64,000 nucleotides of DNA from Carya illinoinensis (Eukaryota > Streptophyta > Magnoliopsida > Fagales > Juglandaceae). How positions within the stretch are numbered: position 1 is the stretch's first letter; each line of letters begins with the position of its first letter. Where the stretch lies: assembly GCF_018687715.1 (NCBI RefSeq), contig NC_056765.1:27576254-27640253 (forward strand). Direction: 5' to 3'. The notes below the pieces were generated by a model, which was given only the letters and a program-made list of their open reading frames with translations, was not told the DNA's origin and ran no database searches. Below are positions 12,530 to 23,971 of this stretch, piece by piece. Both the position numbers and the translations under genes were made by a program.

Positions 12530-13411
12530 AATTTATAAAATTTTCATTTATCTTTAAAACAAGCTAATAATCCTAGCCTTCCGATCGTTGCCTGATATCG
12601 CTAACAAGCATTTATTGTTAATTTGGTGAGGGTGAAGCGGACACTTCTGCACTTTCCCGTCGAGGATATTGTCAGAGCAGTCGCATTGTTTCCTCGTGTC
12701 AATTTTTAAAATATGTAATTTTTTAAAATTTTCAAAATATATAACTTTTTAGTTTTTAATTAATTATTTAACAATTAAAATCTGAAAAAAATATGTAACT
12801 TTTTAGTTTTTAATTAATTATTTAACAATTAAAATCTACATTAGATTAATTATTACATTCTCAATAATAAAAAAAAAATTATTTTTTATTATTTATATTT
12901 CTTTCATTAATTTTTATTATCTTCAATAACCTCCAATAGTCATTTTCATTTTCATTTTCATTTTCACAATTCAATAATCTATAATATGATAATCTCATAT
13001 ATATATATAGATGGTGAAATCTCATATGTAAATAAAAATCTCATATATATAATCCATTAAAATCTCATATCTATAATAAAAAAATCTCAAATGTGGGATA
13101 AAAAATAATAAAATATTAGTTTAAAGAAGCTACAATTCTTTTCATATATAGAATGTGAGATAGATTTACTGTAACTAATATTTCATATAAAAGTGTTTAA
13201 CTAATTCAATGTGGACTTAATTTTATCAATATTCTAATTTACTGGAACCATATTCCATTTGTTATCATTTTGTTAACAAAGAAAAATACTCTTAACTATA
13301 TAGGAATTACCTAAAAACAATCATACAAACAATCAGATCAGTCCTCATATATTAAATTCTATATATTAAATTCTATTTGCATTTCTCATATATTAAAGGG
13401 CTTTGCTAGAT
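12530..13411. other. AT-rich non-coding stretch with tandem repeats
   Basis: A unit of about 60 bp built on AACTTTTTAGTTTTTAATTA is tandemly duplicated at 12,735-12,835. Bases 12,990-13,080 repeat AATCTCATATATATAA. Bases 13,245-13,330 match the upstream region of the membrane-gene copy at 10,445. No gene is seen. Confidence 0.5.
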
Positions 13412-13604
13412 ACAGTCGGAAAATGCAGTCAGCGTGTAGTCGACTGTACGGAATGAATAAAAAAAAATTATAAAAAAATTATTTTATATTGAGGGAGACC
13501 TACATGAATAAAAAAAATTTATAAAAATAATTTTTTTTCATGTAGGTCTCGTATTAATTCACTTTTTTTTCCACGACTGCACGCCGACTGTATTTTCCGA
13601 CTGC
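13412..13604. mobile_element. Fold-back MITE
   Basis: The ends are inverted repeats of about 31 bp matching at about 27 positions (CAGTCGGAAAATGCAGTC at the left; the right reads as its complement). A second internal inverted pair, GAGACCTACATGAATAAA and TTCATGTAGGTCTC, makes most of the 193-bp element self-complementary. No clear target duplication was found. Confidence 0.65.
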
Positions 13605-13804
13605 AAAAAATATTTCTCTATATTAAATTCTATCTGCAGTCTCCATATATTAAATTCTATAGTATATTAATATCTATATACTACATATTTAATAAGAAAA
13701 AAATTAAAAAAAAAAAAGCAAAAAAATGATGCAAAGTGTACGAGGGTCCAAAGCTTTTAAGCGTAACAAAGATTCAAAGACCGCTCTTGCGTCACCACAT
13801 GCTC

Positions 13805-13812
13805 TATAAATA
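13805..13812 (+). promoter_or_regulatory. TATA box of the disrupted membrane gene
   Basis: TATAAATA lies 65-72 bases before the ATG at 13,877, a normal plant spacing with a leader of about 40 bases. It is lost or changed in the 39.35-kb paralogue. Confidence 0.55.
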
Positions 13813-13876
13813 CTCGATGGAGTCCGTCTTCTCTCTGCACCTATGCAATAACACAATTTCTGCCGATCAAGAGAGG

Positions 13877-13967
13877 ATGCGTTTTTTCGTGGATCTGAGA
13901 TATGTCTTCCTCCCAACCATTGGCCTGGCCCTGAGGTTTCTAATATCCCAAGACAAGTCTCGGCCTC
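13877..13967 (+). pseudogene. Unknown two-TM protein gene, 5-prime part, split by Copia-1
   Basis: The ATG at 13,877 opens MRFFVDLRYVFLPTIGLALRFLISQ, then the frame is cut after 13,967 by Copia-1. The 5-bp site GCCTC (13,963-13,967) is repeated at 21,467-21,471. After removal of one copy, the frame runs on without a shift into 21,472. The intact paralogue at 39,353 (MQLSVDLRFIFLPPIGLARRF) supports this start and frame. Its conserved N-terminus is amphipathic and precedes two membrane spans. The family is unknown to me. The gene is inactivated by the 7.5-kb insertion. Confidence 0.75.
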
Positions 13968-14296
13968 TGTTAATTAGAGAGCCGCCCACTTGGGGCAAAC
14001 ACTCTCAAGTGCTCTCACTATTTCACCTAACATTCCACTAACACATGTTGTGTAGGGGGCTATAAATAGCCCCCCCCTCTTTGATGCAAAATACACGGAA
14101 GAAGCAAGAAAAACTCTCTCTCTCTCTTGTGCTCTCTTAAAGAGTATTTAGGCTGTGGATTGTTAAAGCGTTACTCTAGTTTTATACTACGTGGTACGCT
14201 TTACTACCAAGTGAGAACTCTTGTCAATCTGGAAGAAACTTGTGGAGCAACTTTACGAGCTGGCTTTGAGGTACTTTCCGCTGTGCATTTCTAACA
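13968..14296 (+). repeat. Copia-1 5-prime LTR
   Basis: It runs from TGTTAATTAG to TTTCTAACA. The TATA box TATAAA (14,061-14,066) sits at the top of a 9-bp GC-rich stem (GGGGGCTAT and ATAGCCCCC, 14,055-14,074). It is followed by a CT-rich stretch (14,116-14,128) suited to transcription start and by a T-rich R/U5 region. Confidence 0.95.
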
Positions 14297-14297
14297 A

Positions 14298-14310
14298 TTG
14301 GTATCAGAGA
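14298..14310 (+). promoter_or_regulatory. Copia-1 primer binding site
   Basis: TTGGTATCAGAGA starts one base after the LTR. TGGTATCAGAG is complementary to the 3-prime end of plant initiator tRNA-Met, the usual copia primer. Confidence 0.9.
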
Positions 14311-14387
14311 CATTTAGTAATTGCTTCCAGTTTCTTTCATGTAAACTGTGTTTTTTTTTTTATTTGCGCATATGTGATGCTGCATTT

Positions 14388-14423
<36 letters not shown>

Positions 14424-14424
14424 T

Positions 14425-14930
14425 GGCCGAAGCCGCTACAGTGGTGCAGCGCGCACCACCTGAGCCTGGTGGTGCAGCGCGCACCGTAGGGTGCTGCGCG
14501 GCACCACTACAGTGGTGCTGCGCGCACCACGGTGCCGCAAGCACCCATGGAGCCCACGGTGCATGGTGCACCGTGGAGGCACCCAGTGGTGCTGCGAGCA
14601 CTGCCTGGGTGCTGAGCAGCACCGTGCGCGCACCTGTGGAGGCACCAGCCGCTCCACCTCGGTGCTGGGCGCACCAGTGAGGTGCTGCCAGCACCGGCTC
14701 GATGCTGCGCACCGTGAGGTGCTGCGCGCACCAGAGCAGCGCCGGCTCGGTGCTGCTGCGCACCATGAGGTGCTGCGCGCACCAGAGCAGCGCCGGCTCG
14801 GTGCTGCGCTCACCGTGGTGCTGCCAGCACCAACGTGGTGCTGCGCGCACCAGTGAGGTGCTGCGCGCACCACCCAGGTGCTGCAAGCACCTCCCTAGGT
14901 GCTGCGGCAGCACCCAGCCTCCTCCGGAGG
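14425..14930. repeat. GC-rich hairpin-unit array in Copia-1 leader
   Basis: About 20 units of 15-30 bp, most built on GGTGCTGCGCGCACC, whose two arms are near-complementary, so each unit can fold on itself. Longer units add CAGAGCAGCGCCGGCTC (two clear copies, about 14,731 and 14,783). Long reading frames on both strands (up to 244 codons on the minus) are by-products of the low-complexity repeat. It lies in the untranslated leader between the primer site and gag, where packaging or translation signals would be expected. Confidence 0.85.
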
Positions 14931-15188
14931 TTCTTTCCGGCGATCGGGGGCGCCGGTGATGTCCAGAAGCAGCAGCTGGGATTTTTTTTTCGGCGTTACT
15001 GTTCACGTGAACAGTAACTCGCGGGAGGAAGAAGATGACTTGAGTCATCTATCCTCTATGGGCCGGGCTGGGCTTGGGCCCTTTGGGCCATTTTTGGTTT
15101 TGGGTTTAAACAGAATAAAAAAAAAGGGGCTGGGCTTTTTAAGCCCAGTATTTTTTTCTGTGTTTTTTTTTAAACCCGAAAATATAAT

Positions 15189-15220
<32 letters not shown>

Positions 15221-16060
15221 TTTTTTTTTGCATGATTCAATATATGTTTAGATATATTGTTATATTACATGTGATCCTTTATTTAATTATGAGATTAAAT
15301 GTGATAACATGTGAATATTTGTTTTCATGCTATTTTTTTTCCATAATGTTATATTACATGTGATCTTTTATTTAATTTTGAGATTAAATGTGATAACATG
15401 TATGTGTGTATTGAACATGTGGAAATATGATTATTTTATCATCTATGAAAGCTGGGTTTGAGACTTGAATGTTTGGACATTAGTCTCTATTTCTTTCAGT
15501 GATAAAATAGAAAATCCCATTGAGTAGTCTTAGTTAGAATTGTCAGTGTGAATGATAGGCTGAAAGAATTGCAGTGACCCCAGTAAGAACTGTAAATGCA
15601 CTGTATAGCCAAAAGACCATGGTGACCCCAGTAAGAACTGTAAATGCACTGATGGAACAAGAAAAATGGACTGTAATGGTCTCATATGAACCATCTTTGT
15701 AGACTGGCCCAACAGGTTGCCATGATCTGAGTAGCTGTCCTTGTAGACTGGCCCAAAAGGTTACTGCAGATTTTAGTAAGTTGTGTCTTTACATGTGACT
15801 AGGTCTAAATGACTACTTAAGATAGTGGGAGTATGGTTGAGATTTATGATGATAAATTCTCCCATATTCGTTTTTTAAAATTTGCACGGGAATTGGGCTA
15901 GAAGTCTAATAATTGGATATTGTGGCACAAGAGATGATTCTAAAGCTTAGCGATTTTTCGATCTTGCGACATGTCTAAATTATTCTTTTTCTAACTTGAA
16001 AGGACGCGGCAGATTTCTAAGGTGTGTGAGTAATATCCCGTCTTTGCGCATTGTAGTGAA
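14931..16060 (+). other. Copia-1 leader, remaining part
   Basis: It contains a 24-bp perfect palindrome at 14,995-15,018 (GTTACTGTTCAC and its complement), poly(A)/poly(T) runs at 15,195-15,230, a direct repeat starting TATTACATGTGATC (15,263 and 15,351), and a direct repeat of GACCCCAGTAAGAACTGTAA (about 15,575 and 15,623). TTGTAGACTGGCCCAA also recurs near 15,700 and 15,742. No gene is seen before gag. Confidence 0.7.
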
Positions 16061-19000
16061 ATGGCATCCAAGAGTATTGTTGTCGATTTAAACAAAGGGG
16101 AGAAATTAGATGGGGAAAACTATGACATATGGCATCGCAAGATCCAGTATGTCTTAGATGAGCAAGAGGTCTTGGAGGCCTTATCTCACACTCTTACTAA
16201 GCCCGAGGAAGGGAACTCGGAACAACACAAGATAGATCAACAAGCCTATACCCAATGGGCTAAGAAAAGTCGGTGCGCGCGCATAATTATGTTAAGCAGC
16301 ATGCACAATGATCTAATGTGTGAGTTCGAGGTCTATGACACTGCCCAAAGCATGTGGGATGCTTTGAAATTGAAGTTTGGTGGAACTTCAGCCACTAGGT
16401 TGCGTGGATTAACCATGAGGTTTGACTCCTATAAGATGCGCTCTGACCACACGATGAAGCAGCATCTTAGGGATATGTCAACTATGATCCGCGAACTTAG
16501 GTCGGCAGGAAACAACCTGACAGATGAACAGCAAGTGCAGGCAGTGATAAGATCACTACCGAATTCTTGGGACAATATGAGCCAGAACCTGACGCATAAC
16601 GAGAATATCAAAGACTTTGATGATGTCTCGCGTCACTTGGAATTGGAGGCTGAGCGCCTAGAGGCTGCTAAGCCCAATCATACGGCCTATGTGGCTAATG
16701 CTGGTTCGCGCAAGGCATCAAGGCCTAAGCGCAAGAAGTCCAAGAATGGAGTAGCTGTTGGACATATTAAAAAGGTGTCAGGGACTTCTCAGCGCACCAA
16801 AAGGGGCAAGCGCGGGAAAAACAAGTCAAAATTAGAGTGTTTCAACTGCGGAAAGATTGGCCACTTCGCTCGTGATTGCACTGAGCCGAAGAAGGTACAC
16901 TCTGACTTTTCTCGCATTGTTTTTGTAACAAGCCATGTGATGGTTGCTGAATCCTATCCTTTGTGGACTGTTGATTCAGGAGCGACCGAGCACATAGCGC
17001 GAGATAGAGTCGGATTTGTGGAGTATCGCCGGATTCCAACTGGGAGCCGTGATATCAAGGTGGGGAATGGAGCTAGCGTGGAGGTACTGGGACTTGGTAC
17101 CTACAAGCTGGACTTGCGGGGTGGCCGCACTCTTTTCCTCCACAATGTGCTATATGCTCCCGAGATCCGACGAAACTTACTTTCAGTTGTTACTCTATTG
17201 AAACTTGGTTTTCGAATTGTATTTGAAAACAATTTTGTTTCCTTTCATTTGGGGCATGTGTTTTATGGCAAAGCTTTTCTTCGAGACGGTTTTATGATAT
17301 TGGATTTGGTTTATTCTAATATAAATGAATCCATTGCTTTTCTTTCTTCATCAATTGATAATTTGGATTCATACACATGGCATGCTAGGCTTGGCCATAT
17401 AGGGCAAGATAGAATGACTCGATTAGCTAGAGAAGGCTTGATGGGCAATCTCGCTAAAGTCATCTTGCCCACGTGTGAACATTGTCTAATGGGAAAAGCT
17501 AAGAGAAAACCGTTTGGAAAAGCTACAAGGGCATCTTTTCCACTGCAATTAGTCCACTCAGACATCTGTGGTCCAATGAGTGTGAGGGCAAGACACGGAG
17601 GTGTCTACTTCATCACCTTTATAGATGATTTTTCACGTTACGGTCATGTCTACTTAATCTCCCATAAGTCTGAAGCATTGGAATGTTTTAGGCGATATCT
17701 AAGAATGGTCGAGAATCAGTTAGATAAGAGTTTAAAAACTCTAAGAACTGACCGAGGACGAGAATATCTCTCTGAGCATTTTAAAAGGCTCTGTGATGAA
17801 AAAGGAATCAAAAGACAGTTAACGATGCCAAGTACGCCACAGCAAAATGGCGTGGCGGAAAGGAGAAATCGAACACTGCTTGAGATGGTTAGGTCAATGA
17901 TGGCGCAAGCAAACCTACCAATTTCTTTTTGGGGGGATGCACTTTTGACTGCTGCCTACATTCTTAACCGAGTGCCCTCCAAATCAGTAACTTCCACCCC
18001 ATATGAACTATGGACCGGCGAGAAACCCATTTTGAGTAGCTTGCGGCCATGGGGTTCAACGGGTTTTGTTCATGATCTTTCTCATAAGTATGGGAAATTA
18101 GGCCCTAGAGGGAAGAAGTGTATCTTTATAAGGTACTCGGAACACTCTAAAGGGTATGTGTTAATAGGTGAACAAACTGATGGAAGTGTAACTGAGATTG
18201 AATCACGAGATGTGGACTTCATTGAGAATGAATTTCTAAGTAGAGGTGAGGTTGATAGGAGTTTGGAACTTCATGAGATTGTGGAACAAGAGGAAAGTGC
18301 TCCAAGGAATTTAGTTGAGAATGAGGAAGAAATTCTTCGAGCTCCTACAAATGATAAAAGAATCTTAAATCCGAGTGGGAGCACACCGCTTGTCAATCAA
18401 TCACAACAACCTCAGCCGCGTAGAAGCACACGTGAAAGTATTCCCCGTCGTCGTTTTGAGATTGAAGGGGAAGCTTTTATGGTAGCTCCGCATGATGATG
18501 ATGAGCCTAGGTCAATTCATGAGGCTCTCTCATCTTCTACTAAAGATGAGTGGATGAAAGCTTTTAATGATGAAATTGAGTCTATGAAGACAAACCAGGT
18601 CTGGGATCTGGTTGATCTACCGAGAGGGCGTAAGACTATTGGGAACAAATGGGTTCTAAAAGTCAAACGCAAGTCGGATGGATCAATAGATAAGTACAAA
18701 GCTCGCTTAGTGGCGAAAGGATATACCCAGCAAGAGGGTATAGACTATGAGGAAACTTTTTCACCAGTGGTGAGGTTTGCTTCAATTCGCCTGATTCTAG
18801 CTATAGTAGCAAACATGGATTTGGAACTCTACCAAATGGATGTTAAGACAGCATTTCTCAATGGAGAACTAGATGAGGAGATCTATATGGATCAACCAAC
18901 GGGTTTTGTGGTCAAAGGTCAAGAGCGCAAAGTGTGCAAGCTCAAACGATCTATATATGGCCTAAAACAATCATCTAGGCAATGGTACCTCAGATTCCAT

Positions 19001-20068
19001 CGAGCCGTTCTTTCGAATGGGTTTACGATGATCACAGAGGACCATTGTGTCTATGTCAAAAGGTCCAAGAAGAGTTTCATTATGTTGTCATTATACGTTG
19101 ACGACATACTACTAGCTGGAAATGATAAAGGGTTGATAGTCGCCACAAAAGAGTGGTTATCCTTCAATTTTGAGATGAAGGATATGGGTAAAGCAGAATA
19201 CATTCTGGGAGTTAAGATCTACAGAGATCGCTCAAAGAGACTTTTGTGTTTGTCCCAACAGACTTAAATAAATAAAGTCCTCGAGCGTTTCCTAATGAAT
19301 GAATGTAAACCCATTGACATCCCTGTTGCAAAAAGCGAGAACTTATCTAAAGAGTTATGTCCTAAGACTCAAATAGAAAAGGAAAAGATGGCCCGTGTCC
19401 CTTATGCTAATGCTGTGGGTAGTCTGATGTATGCAATGATGTGTACTCGACCTGACATATGCTATGCAGTTGGCTTAGTGAGTAGATTCCAATCTAACCC
19501 CGGACTGGCTCACTGGAAAGCAGTCAAGAGAATTATGCGATATCTCAAGGGAACTGCAGATTATGTGCTGTGCTATCAAGGTTCAGATTTGCAGCTAAAA
19601 GGTTACAGCGATGCCGACTGGGGCAGTGACCTAGATGAGCGCAAATCAACCACTGGGTATGTCTTTCTGCTCAATAATGGCGCCATTACATGGAGCAGCA
19701 AGAAACAACCTTGTATAGCTTTATCCACTATGGAGGCAGAATACATAGCTTGTTCTGCAGCAGTTCAAGAAGCTGTTTGGTTACGAAGATTCCTCAAGCA
19801 TTTAGACATTGGCACGGATTATTCGGATTCGGTGACAATATTCTGCGATAGCACGGCTGCTCTCGCATATGCTAAGGACTCTAAGTACCATGGAAGAACC
19901 AAACACATAGATATCAGATATCACTACATCAGAGACATGGTAGCGCAAAAGGAAGTGGTTCTGAAACATCTCTCTACGAGTCGCATGGTTGCTGATCCCT
20001 TAACAAAGCCTATAGCAAGAGATGTCTTTGAGGCTCATGTTAGGAATCTAGGACTGCGTAGATTGTAA
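16061..20068 (+). pseudogene. Copia-1 gag-pol polyprotein with one internal stop
   Basis: The 1,335-codon frame starts at [10 protein letters not shown]. Gag (about 1-250) ends in a zinc knuckle CX2CX4HX4C at residues 260-273. The protease has its DSG aspartate at D305. The integrase zinc region begins at H441 and the core has D501, D564 and E600. The reverse transcriptase carries YVDD with D1014 and D1015. A single in-frame TAA at 19,265-19,267 (codon 1069) ends translation before RNase H. The frame stays open behind it, with the RNase H aspartate at D1184 and TMEAEY beyond, down to the stop at 20,068. The product as it stands would therefore lack RNase H. No other lesion is visible, consistent with a young element. 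Confidence 0.93.
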
Positions 20069-21136
20069 AATGTTTTTTTGTGTTTCAAATGACATTGAGA
20101 TGTAACCTTTCCTTTGGGATATTAATACAATATGATTCAGTAAATTGTCTTTATCGTATTGTCTTCACATACAAGATATGTCAACAGGCTTAGATCGGCT
20201 CACTCACACGAGCGATCGCCTCTAGCGCTTGAGAAGCGAGTAGAGATGAGACATTGTGTTCTAAGATACTTGTCCAAATGGATAAGTTAGTTGACACAAA
20301 GATATGTCGTTTTAGCGGGAGCTAAAATAAGGTCCAATGAGAGGACTATGCATGGGTTACCCCACAACCTATGTAGCCTGTGGTTAGCCAGATGTGAGAT
20401 CCTCTTTGACGCCTTGGAGGCGGGCAAATGGAGGAACTCAGGTTAGACGCTTGAGAAGCGGCTAGACTAAGATCTGTACGGTGTTGATATAGACATATGC
20501 TCTTTGAGAAAGAGAAATCCACCGTAGCATGTGTTTCATACTACATGTGCTTGTTCGACCAAATGAGTAAGTGAGTAAATTGTTCCCCTCTTTCTCACTG
20601 TGTGAGTCTCATTTCATTTTTGTGTCCTTTACTTTTGACTATGTCACAAGATGGAGGTTATGATGTCTGCTACTTTGGCATGTTGTCTATGGCCATGATC
20701 AATACGGTCTAAAGAGGCATTGCTGGGAAAGCGGTTTGACCAAAGTTGAATGATATGAGTGCAAAGGGAAGATTCTTTGATATCGCATCTTCAATAGTGT
20801 TTGCTGACGTCAACTATGACGCTACATATTGGTAGCGACTAAGGTTGTGAACATATTGAAATGATTTAGAGAGTCGAGCATTGTTCTGAGTTTTTCTAAA
20901 ACTCAAGAGGGTTTCGAAAATGCTTGAACTGATGCGATCAAATGAGTCTAGGACATAACCAAACATTTTGGGGATGTTGCTATGCTAGTCTTCTCTGGGA
21001 GAGATTTAGTGTATGTACTCCCACCTTTCTATAGATTTGCTTGGTGGTCGCACGGCCTATTTACTTGTATGAATAAGATTGAGAACATTAGAGAGATGCT
21101 GACCTAGGGTCATGCCCACTGTGTGCGAGTGGGAGA
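20069..21136 (+). other. Copia-1 3-prime untranslated region and polypurine tract
   Basis: Non-coding sequence between the polyprotein stop and the 3-prime LTR. CTTGAGAAGCG occurs twice (about 20,230 and 20,450) in similar surroundings. The purine run GTGGGAGA directly before the LTR (about 21,129-21,136) is the expected plus-strand primer. Confidence 0.75.
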
Positions 21137-21466
21137 TGTTAATTAGAGAGCCGCCCACTTGGGGCAAACACTCTCAAGTGCTCTCACTATTTCACCTAAC
21201 ATTCCACTAACACATGTTGTGTAGGGGGCTATAAATAGCCCCCCCCCTCTTTGATGCAAAATACACGGAAGAAGCAAGAAAAACTCTCTCTCTCTCTTGT
21301 GCTCTCTTAAAGAGTATTTAGGCTGTGGATTGTTAAAGCGTTACTCTAGTTTTATACTACGTGGTACGCTTTACTACCAAGTGAGAACTCTTGTCAATCT
21401 GGAAGAAACTTGTGGAGCAACTTTACGAGCTGGCTTTGAGGTACTTTCCGCTGTGCATTTCTAACA
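21137..21466 (+). repeat. Copia-1 3-prime LTR
   Basis: It matches the 5-prime LTR throughout, except for one extra C in the C-run after the TATA box. It is followed by the target duplication GCCTC (21,467-21,471). Confidence 0.95.
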
Positions 21467-21471
21467 GCCTC

Positions 21472-22190
21472 AAAATGACAACCTCGTACTTGAATTCCTT
21501 GGCTTTCCCATGTTTCTCCTGACACTCCTGATCATCATCGGTGTCATCCTCTTCTGCCTTGTGACCTCGGTCAAGTTCGATCTAACAATGGAGAGTCTCA
21601 GGTTGCAGACGGGGGATATGTCCGGTCCATTGGCTATTTTACTGCTGGCCTCTCTAATTTTGCCACTCTCACTCTTCTGGTTTGCCTATTTGATGCTCTT
21701 GATCTTGTCGCCCTGTTCTGGGCTCATTTTTAATTAGCTCGACCACTTTGTAAAGTGGCTTTGTCGCTCTTTGGGAGCCACTTTCTTTTGCATTATCCGG
21801 CACCAAGAAGAACCAGAACTACCCCAACCTCAAGCTGGGATTCCAGTGACTGAAGTAGAAGGGACGAATAATGTTTAGGAAAGAACTGAAGTCAACGCAT
21901 TACTTCTTTTTATTCAAGTAGTTGTTTTAAAGAGTGCTTCTACTTGTAGTCGAGATTGGGGAGTATGCAGTTTGGAATCATATAAATCATTAGGCCATCA
22001 GACAAAATTATGGAGGTTGATCGTCTAAAAATAAAGAACACGTGTAAGCTTTCTTTAATTGTAAGATTTTCTAAGTTGAGTCCTTTTAGCGGCTTTGTTT
22101 AGACTGATTGATGTTTATTGGGGGTTCAGTAAATTTTGATGCTTTCCATTTTACTTTATATATATTGGCCATTTAGTACAAAACAATTAT
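21472..22190 (+). pseudogene. Unknown two-TM protein gene, 3-prime part and UTR
   Basis: It continues the frame cut at 13,967. A first hydrophobic span contains MFLLTLLIIIGVILFCLVTS and a second contains LAILLLASLILPLSLFWFAY, followed by a Cys pair. The frame stops at TAG 21,735-21,737, where the intact paralogue (39,714) and the fragment at 26,140 have CAG. The downstream frame still resembles their soluble tail (GATFFCIIRHQEEPE), so the stop is a second lesion. The 3-prime UTR to 22,190 recurs at 4070 (minus), 26,280, 35,360, 39,860 and 55,260. Confidence 0.75.
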
Positions 22191-22609
22191 CTGATTAATT
22201 GAGTTATTTTTTTAAACAATTATCTGATGCAACCAAGTCATGTGTCCTGCAATGCAATATACAATCACTAAAACTAACATCTTTGGATAAAAAAATATTT
22301 TTCAGATAACATCTACTTATACTATATCGACTATATATAAAAGTGGGAATCGGCTCGACTAATTTTTTTTTCTAATTTTGCCCTTAGTTTTATTCCAAAA
22401 TTACAATCCGTTTGCCTCTATTTTTGTTTTGCCGACAAATATTTTAGTCTTTTTACCTTCCTTTTCTTTTAAACCAACGAGAATGGCAACTCATCCATTT
22501 TTATTCATTCTCATTACCCCCCTGAAACTCACTCTCTCACACCTCTCTCTCTTTCCGATTCTCTCTCTGAACACCCCCACCCCCCCCCCCCCCCCACCCT
22601 CTCGTCTGA

Positions 22610-22653
<44 letters not shown>

Positions 22654-22717
22654 GTTTTTTTTTTTTTTGAGGAAAGAGAATAAAAAAGACAAACACAGGA
22701 AGCAGAGACAAGGAGAA
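22191..22717 (+). other. Leader region with C- and CT-runs
   Basis: Bases 22,225-22,310 match 26,900-26,990 (CATGTGTCCTGCAATGCAAT). A pure C-run is near 22,579-22,595, (CT)n at 22,614-22,650, and a T-run before a purine-rich leader GAGGAAAGAGAA. The last 100 bases look like a 5-prime UTR for the CDF-like exon. Confidence 0.5.
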
Positions 22718-22820
22718 ATGTCGGAAGCAAAAGACCCTGCGATCAAGCTCTTGGGGAAGACGATCCCGGTGCCCTGAGATCTCAAACAACAGAGTTGGAG
22801 AAGAGCGAGCGGCTGGCAAG
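22718..22820 (+). pseudogene. CDF-type Dof factor, first exon only, frameshifted
   Basis: The ATG at 22,718 opens MSEAKDPAIKLLGKTIPVP and then a TGA at 22,775. CYCLING DOF FACTOR proteins start with this DPAIKLFGK-type motif and have a short first exon. Ignoring one extra T at 22,775, the frame reads on (EISNNRVGEERAAGK) to a plausible donor (GGCAAG|GTTAGG) at 22,820. No Dof zinc finger or second exon follows; the sequence passes after about 1 kb into NC2-alpha copy B material. This is a first-exon fragment, perhaps brought in with its leader. Identification rests on one motif. Confidence 0.55.
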
Positions 22821-23830
22821 GTTAGGGATACAGTTAGCTGCTTTTGATTCTGAGAGCGACCCATTAGTTGTTGTTGATGAGCTTTTGAATGGGTTTGGGT
22901 TTTATTTTATCTATATTATTTTTTGCATCGGCATTCAAAGGAGATTTTTGGACATGTTATTTGAGTGGGGCGCATATTATGATTGGTTTGCTTGAGGTAG
23001 TTTAGGTAAATTTTGATCGGTTTGGAGATTGCTGGTCTACTATTTGTATGGATTAGTATAATTCACGAAGTGATTTCTGCTGAACTACGTTTGGTCTTCA
23101 GGTTCTGGATTTTGGATATTGGCTTCTTACAAGATTTGATCTATGCTTTTATTTCTTTTGTCGAAGGCATCAGATTTGAAATTTTTGGTTTTTCGCTCCA
23201 ACAAAAATTCTTGGATTTTTTTTTTCTTAATATTTATTTTAGCAACATAGTGTCAAAGGTTTATACAATTTTTTTATTTTGATCGTTTTCTCTGGTTAAA
23301 ATCTGGACGTGAAAAATGCTATTTCCAACTGACATCCTAAATTTTGCAAAAAGTTTCCAATTCTAAGATTCTGTAGTCTAAATTTTACTTCCGAGTACCT
23401 CGAAAGGGAAGGGTACTCTCCGTACTCTCATTTAAGAAGACACAAAGATACACATGCACGAAAGTGGAAAAGATGGGCCTGACATAATCTCGGAAATTGT
23501 TATTTTTTTTAATTCCAAGAGATGATTGCAGATGGACCCGATATTAAAATTCATGGCGTACAGTTCCTGCTCTGTTTCTTCTTTAGTTTGCCATATTGGT
23601 ATAGTTTCAACAAATGGTGTCACTTGACCCACACTTATCTTTTATCTGCATTTGCTTAAATTTCAGTGGCTAGAAACCATCCTTTCCACTGCCTTGAGAA
23701 AAAAAATATGGTGAAGAAAGACAACTCAGTTCAAAAGTGGGTCTTCAGAGTTCCCAACCCATTACTCTTTGTACTGGAACCTTTTCTGATCCTGTGGTAA
23801 CTTCTCACTTCTGTTTCTCTAAAATTAGTT
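22821..23830 (+). other. Intron-like stretch after the CDF exon
   Basis: T-rich sequence without coding similarity, typical of a plant first intron. Near 23,830 it gives way to block sequence (TTCTATAGTTGACTTAATACAAAG) shared with 28,555 and 650 (minus). Confidence 0.45.
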
Positions 23831-23971
23831 GGTTTTTTTTCACCTTTAACTGTTTTTTTGTTCTATAGTTGACTTAATACAAAGAAAGTCTAGTTTGTGA
23901 TATCTTTCCTACTGAATTTCAGTAAACTGTCATTTCTGTTCCTCTCTAAACTGGTGTTATATGTCTTTTAG

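Larger units (their letters stand above)
13968..21466 (+). mobile_element. Copia-1, a near-complete Ty1/copia retrotransposon
   Basis: The 7,499-bp element has 329/330-bp LTRs that differ visibly only by one C in a C-run, a TG...CA boundary, a tRNA-Met-type primer site and a GCCTC target duplication. It carries gag, protease, integrase, reverse transcriptase and RNase H in the copia order, with integrase before reverse transcriptase. A stop codon lies between reverse transcriptase and RNase H, so it is probably non-autonomous now. The 1.76-kb leader is unusually long and structured. Near-identical LTRs indicate recent insertion. It lies inside the membrane gene. Confidence 0.95.

Noticed and set aside
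14314..15048. Minus-strand frame of 244 codons and several plus-strand frames
   Set aside because: They lie in the GC-rich hairpin array of the Copia-1 leader, have repeat-derived composition (Cys, Ala, His, Arg) and are open on several frames at once.
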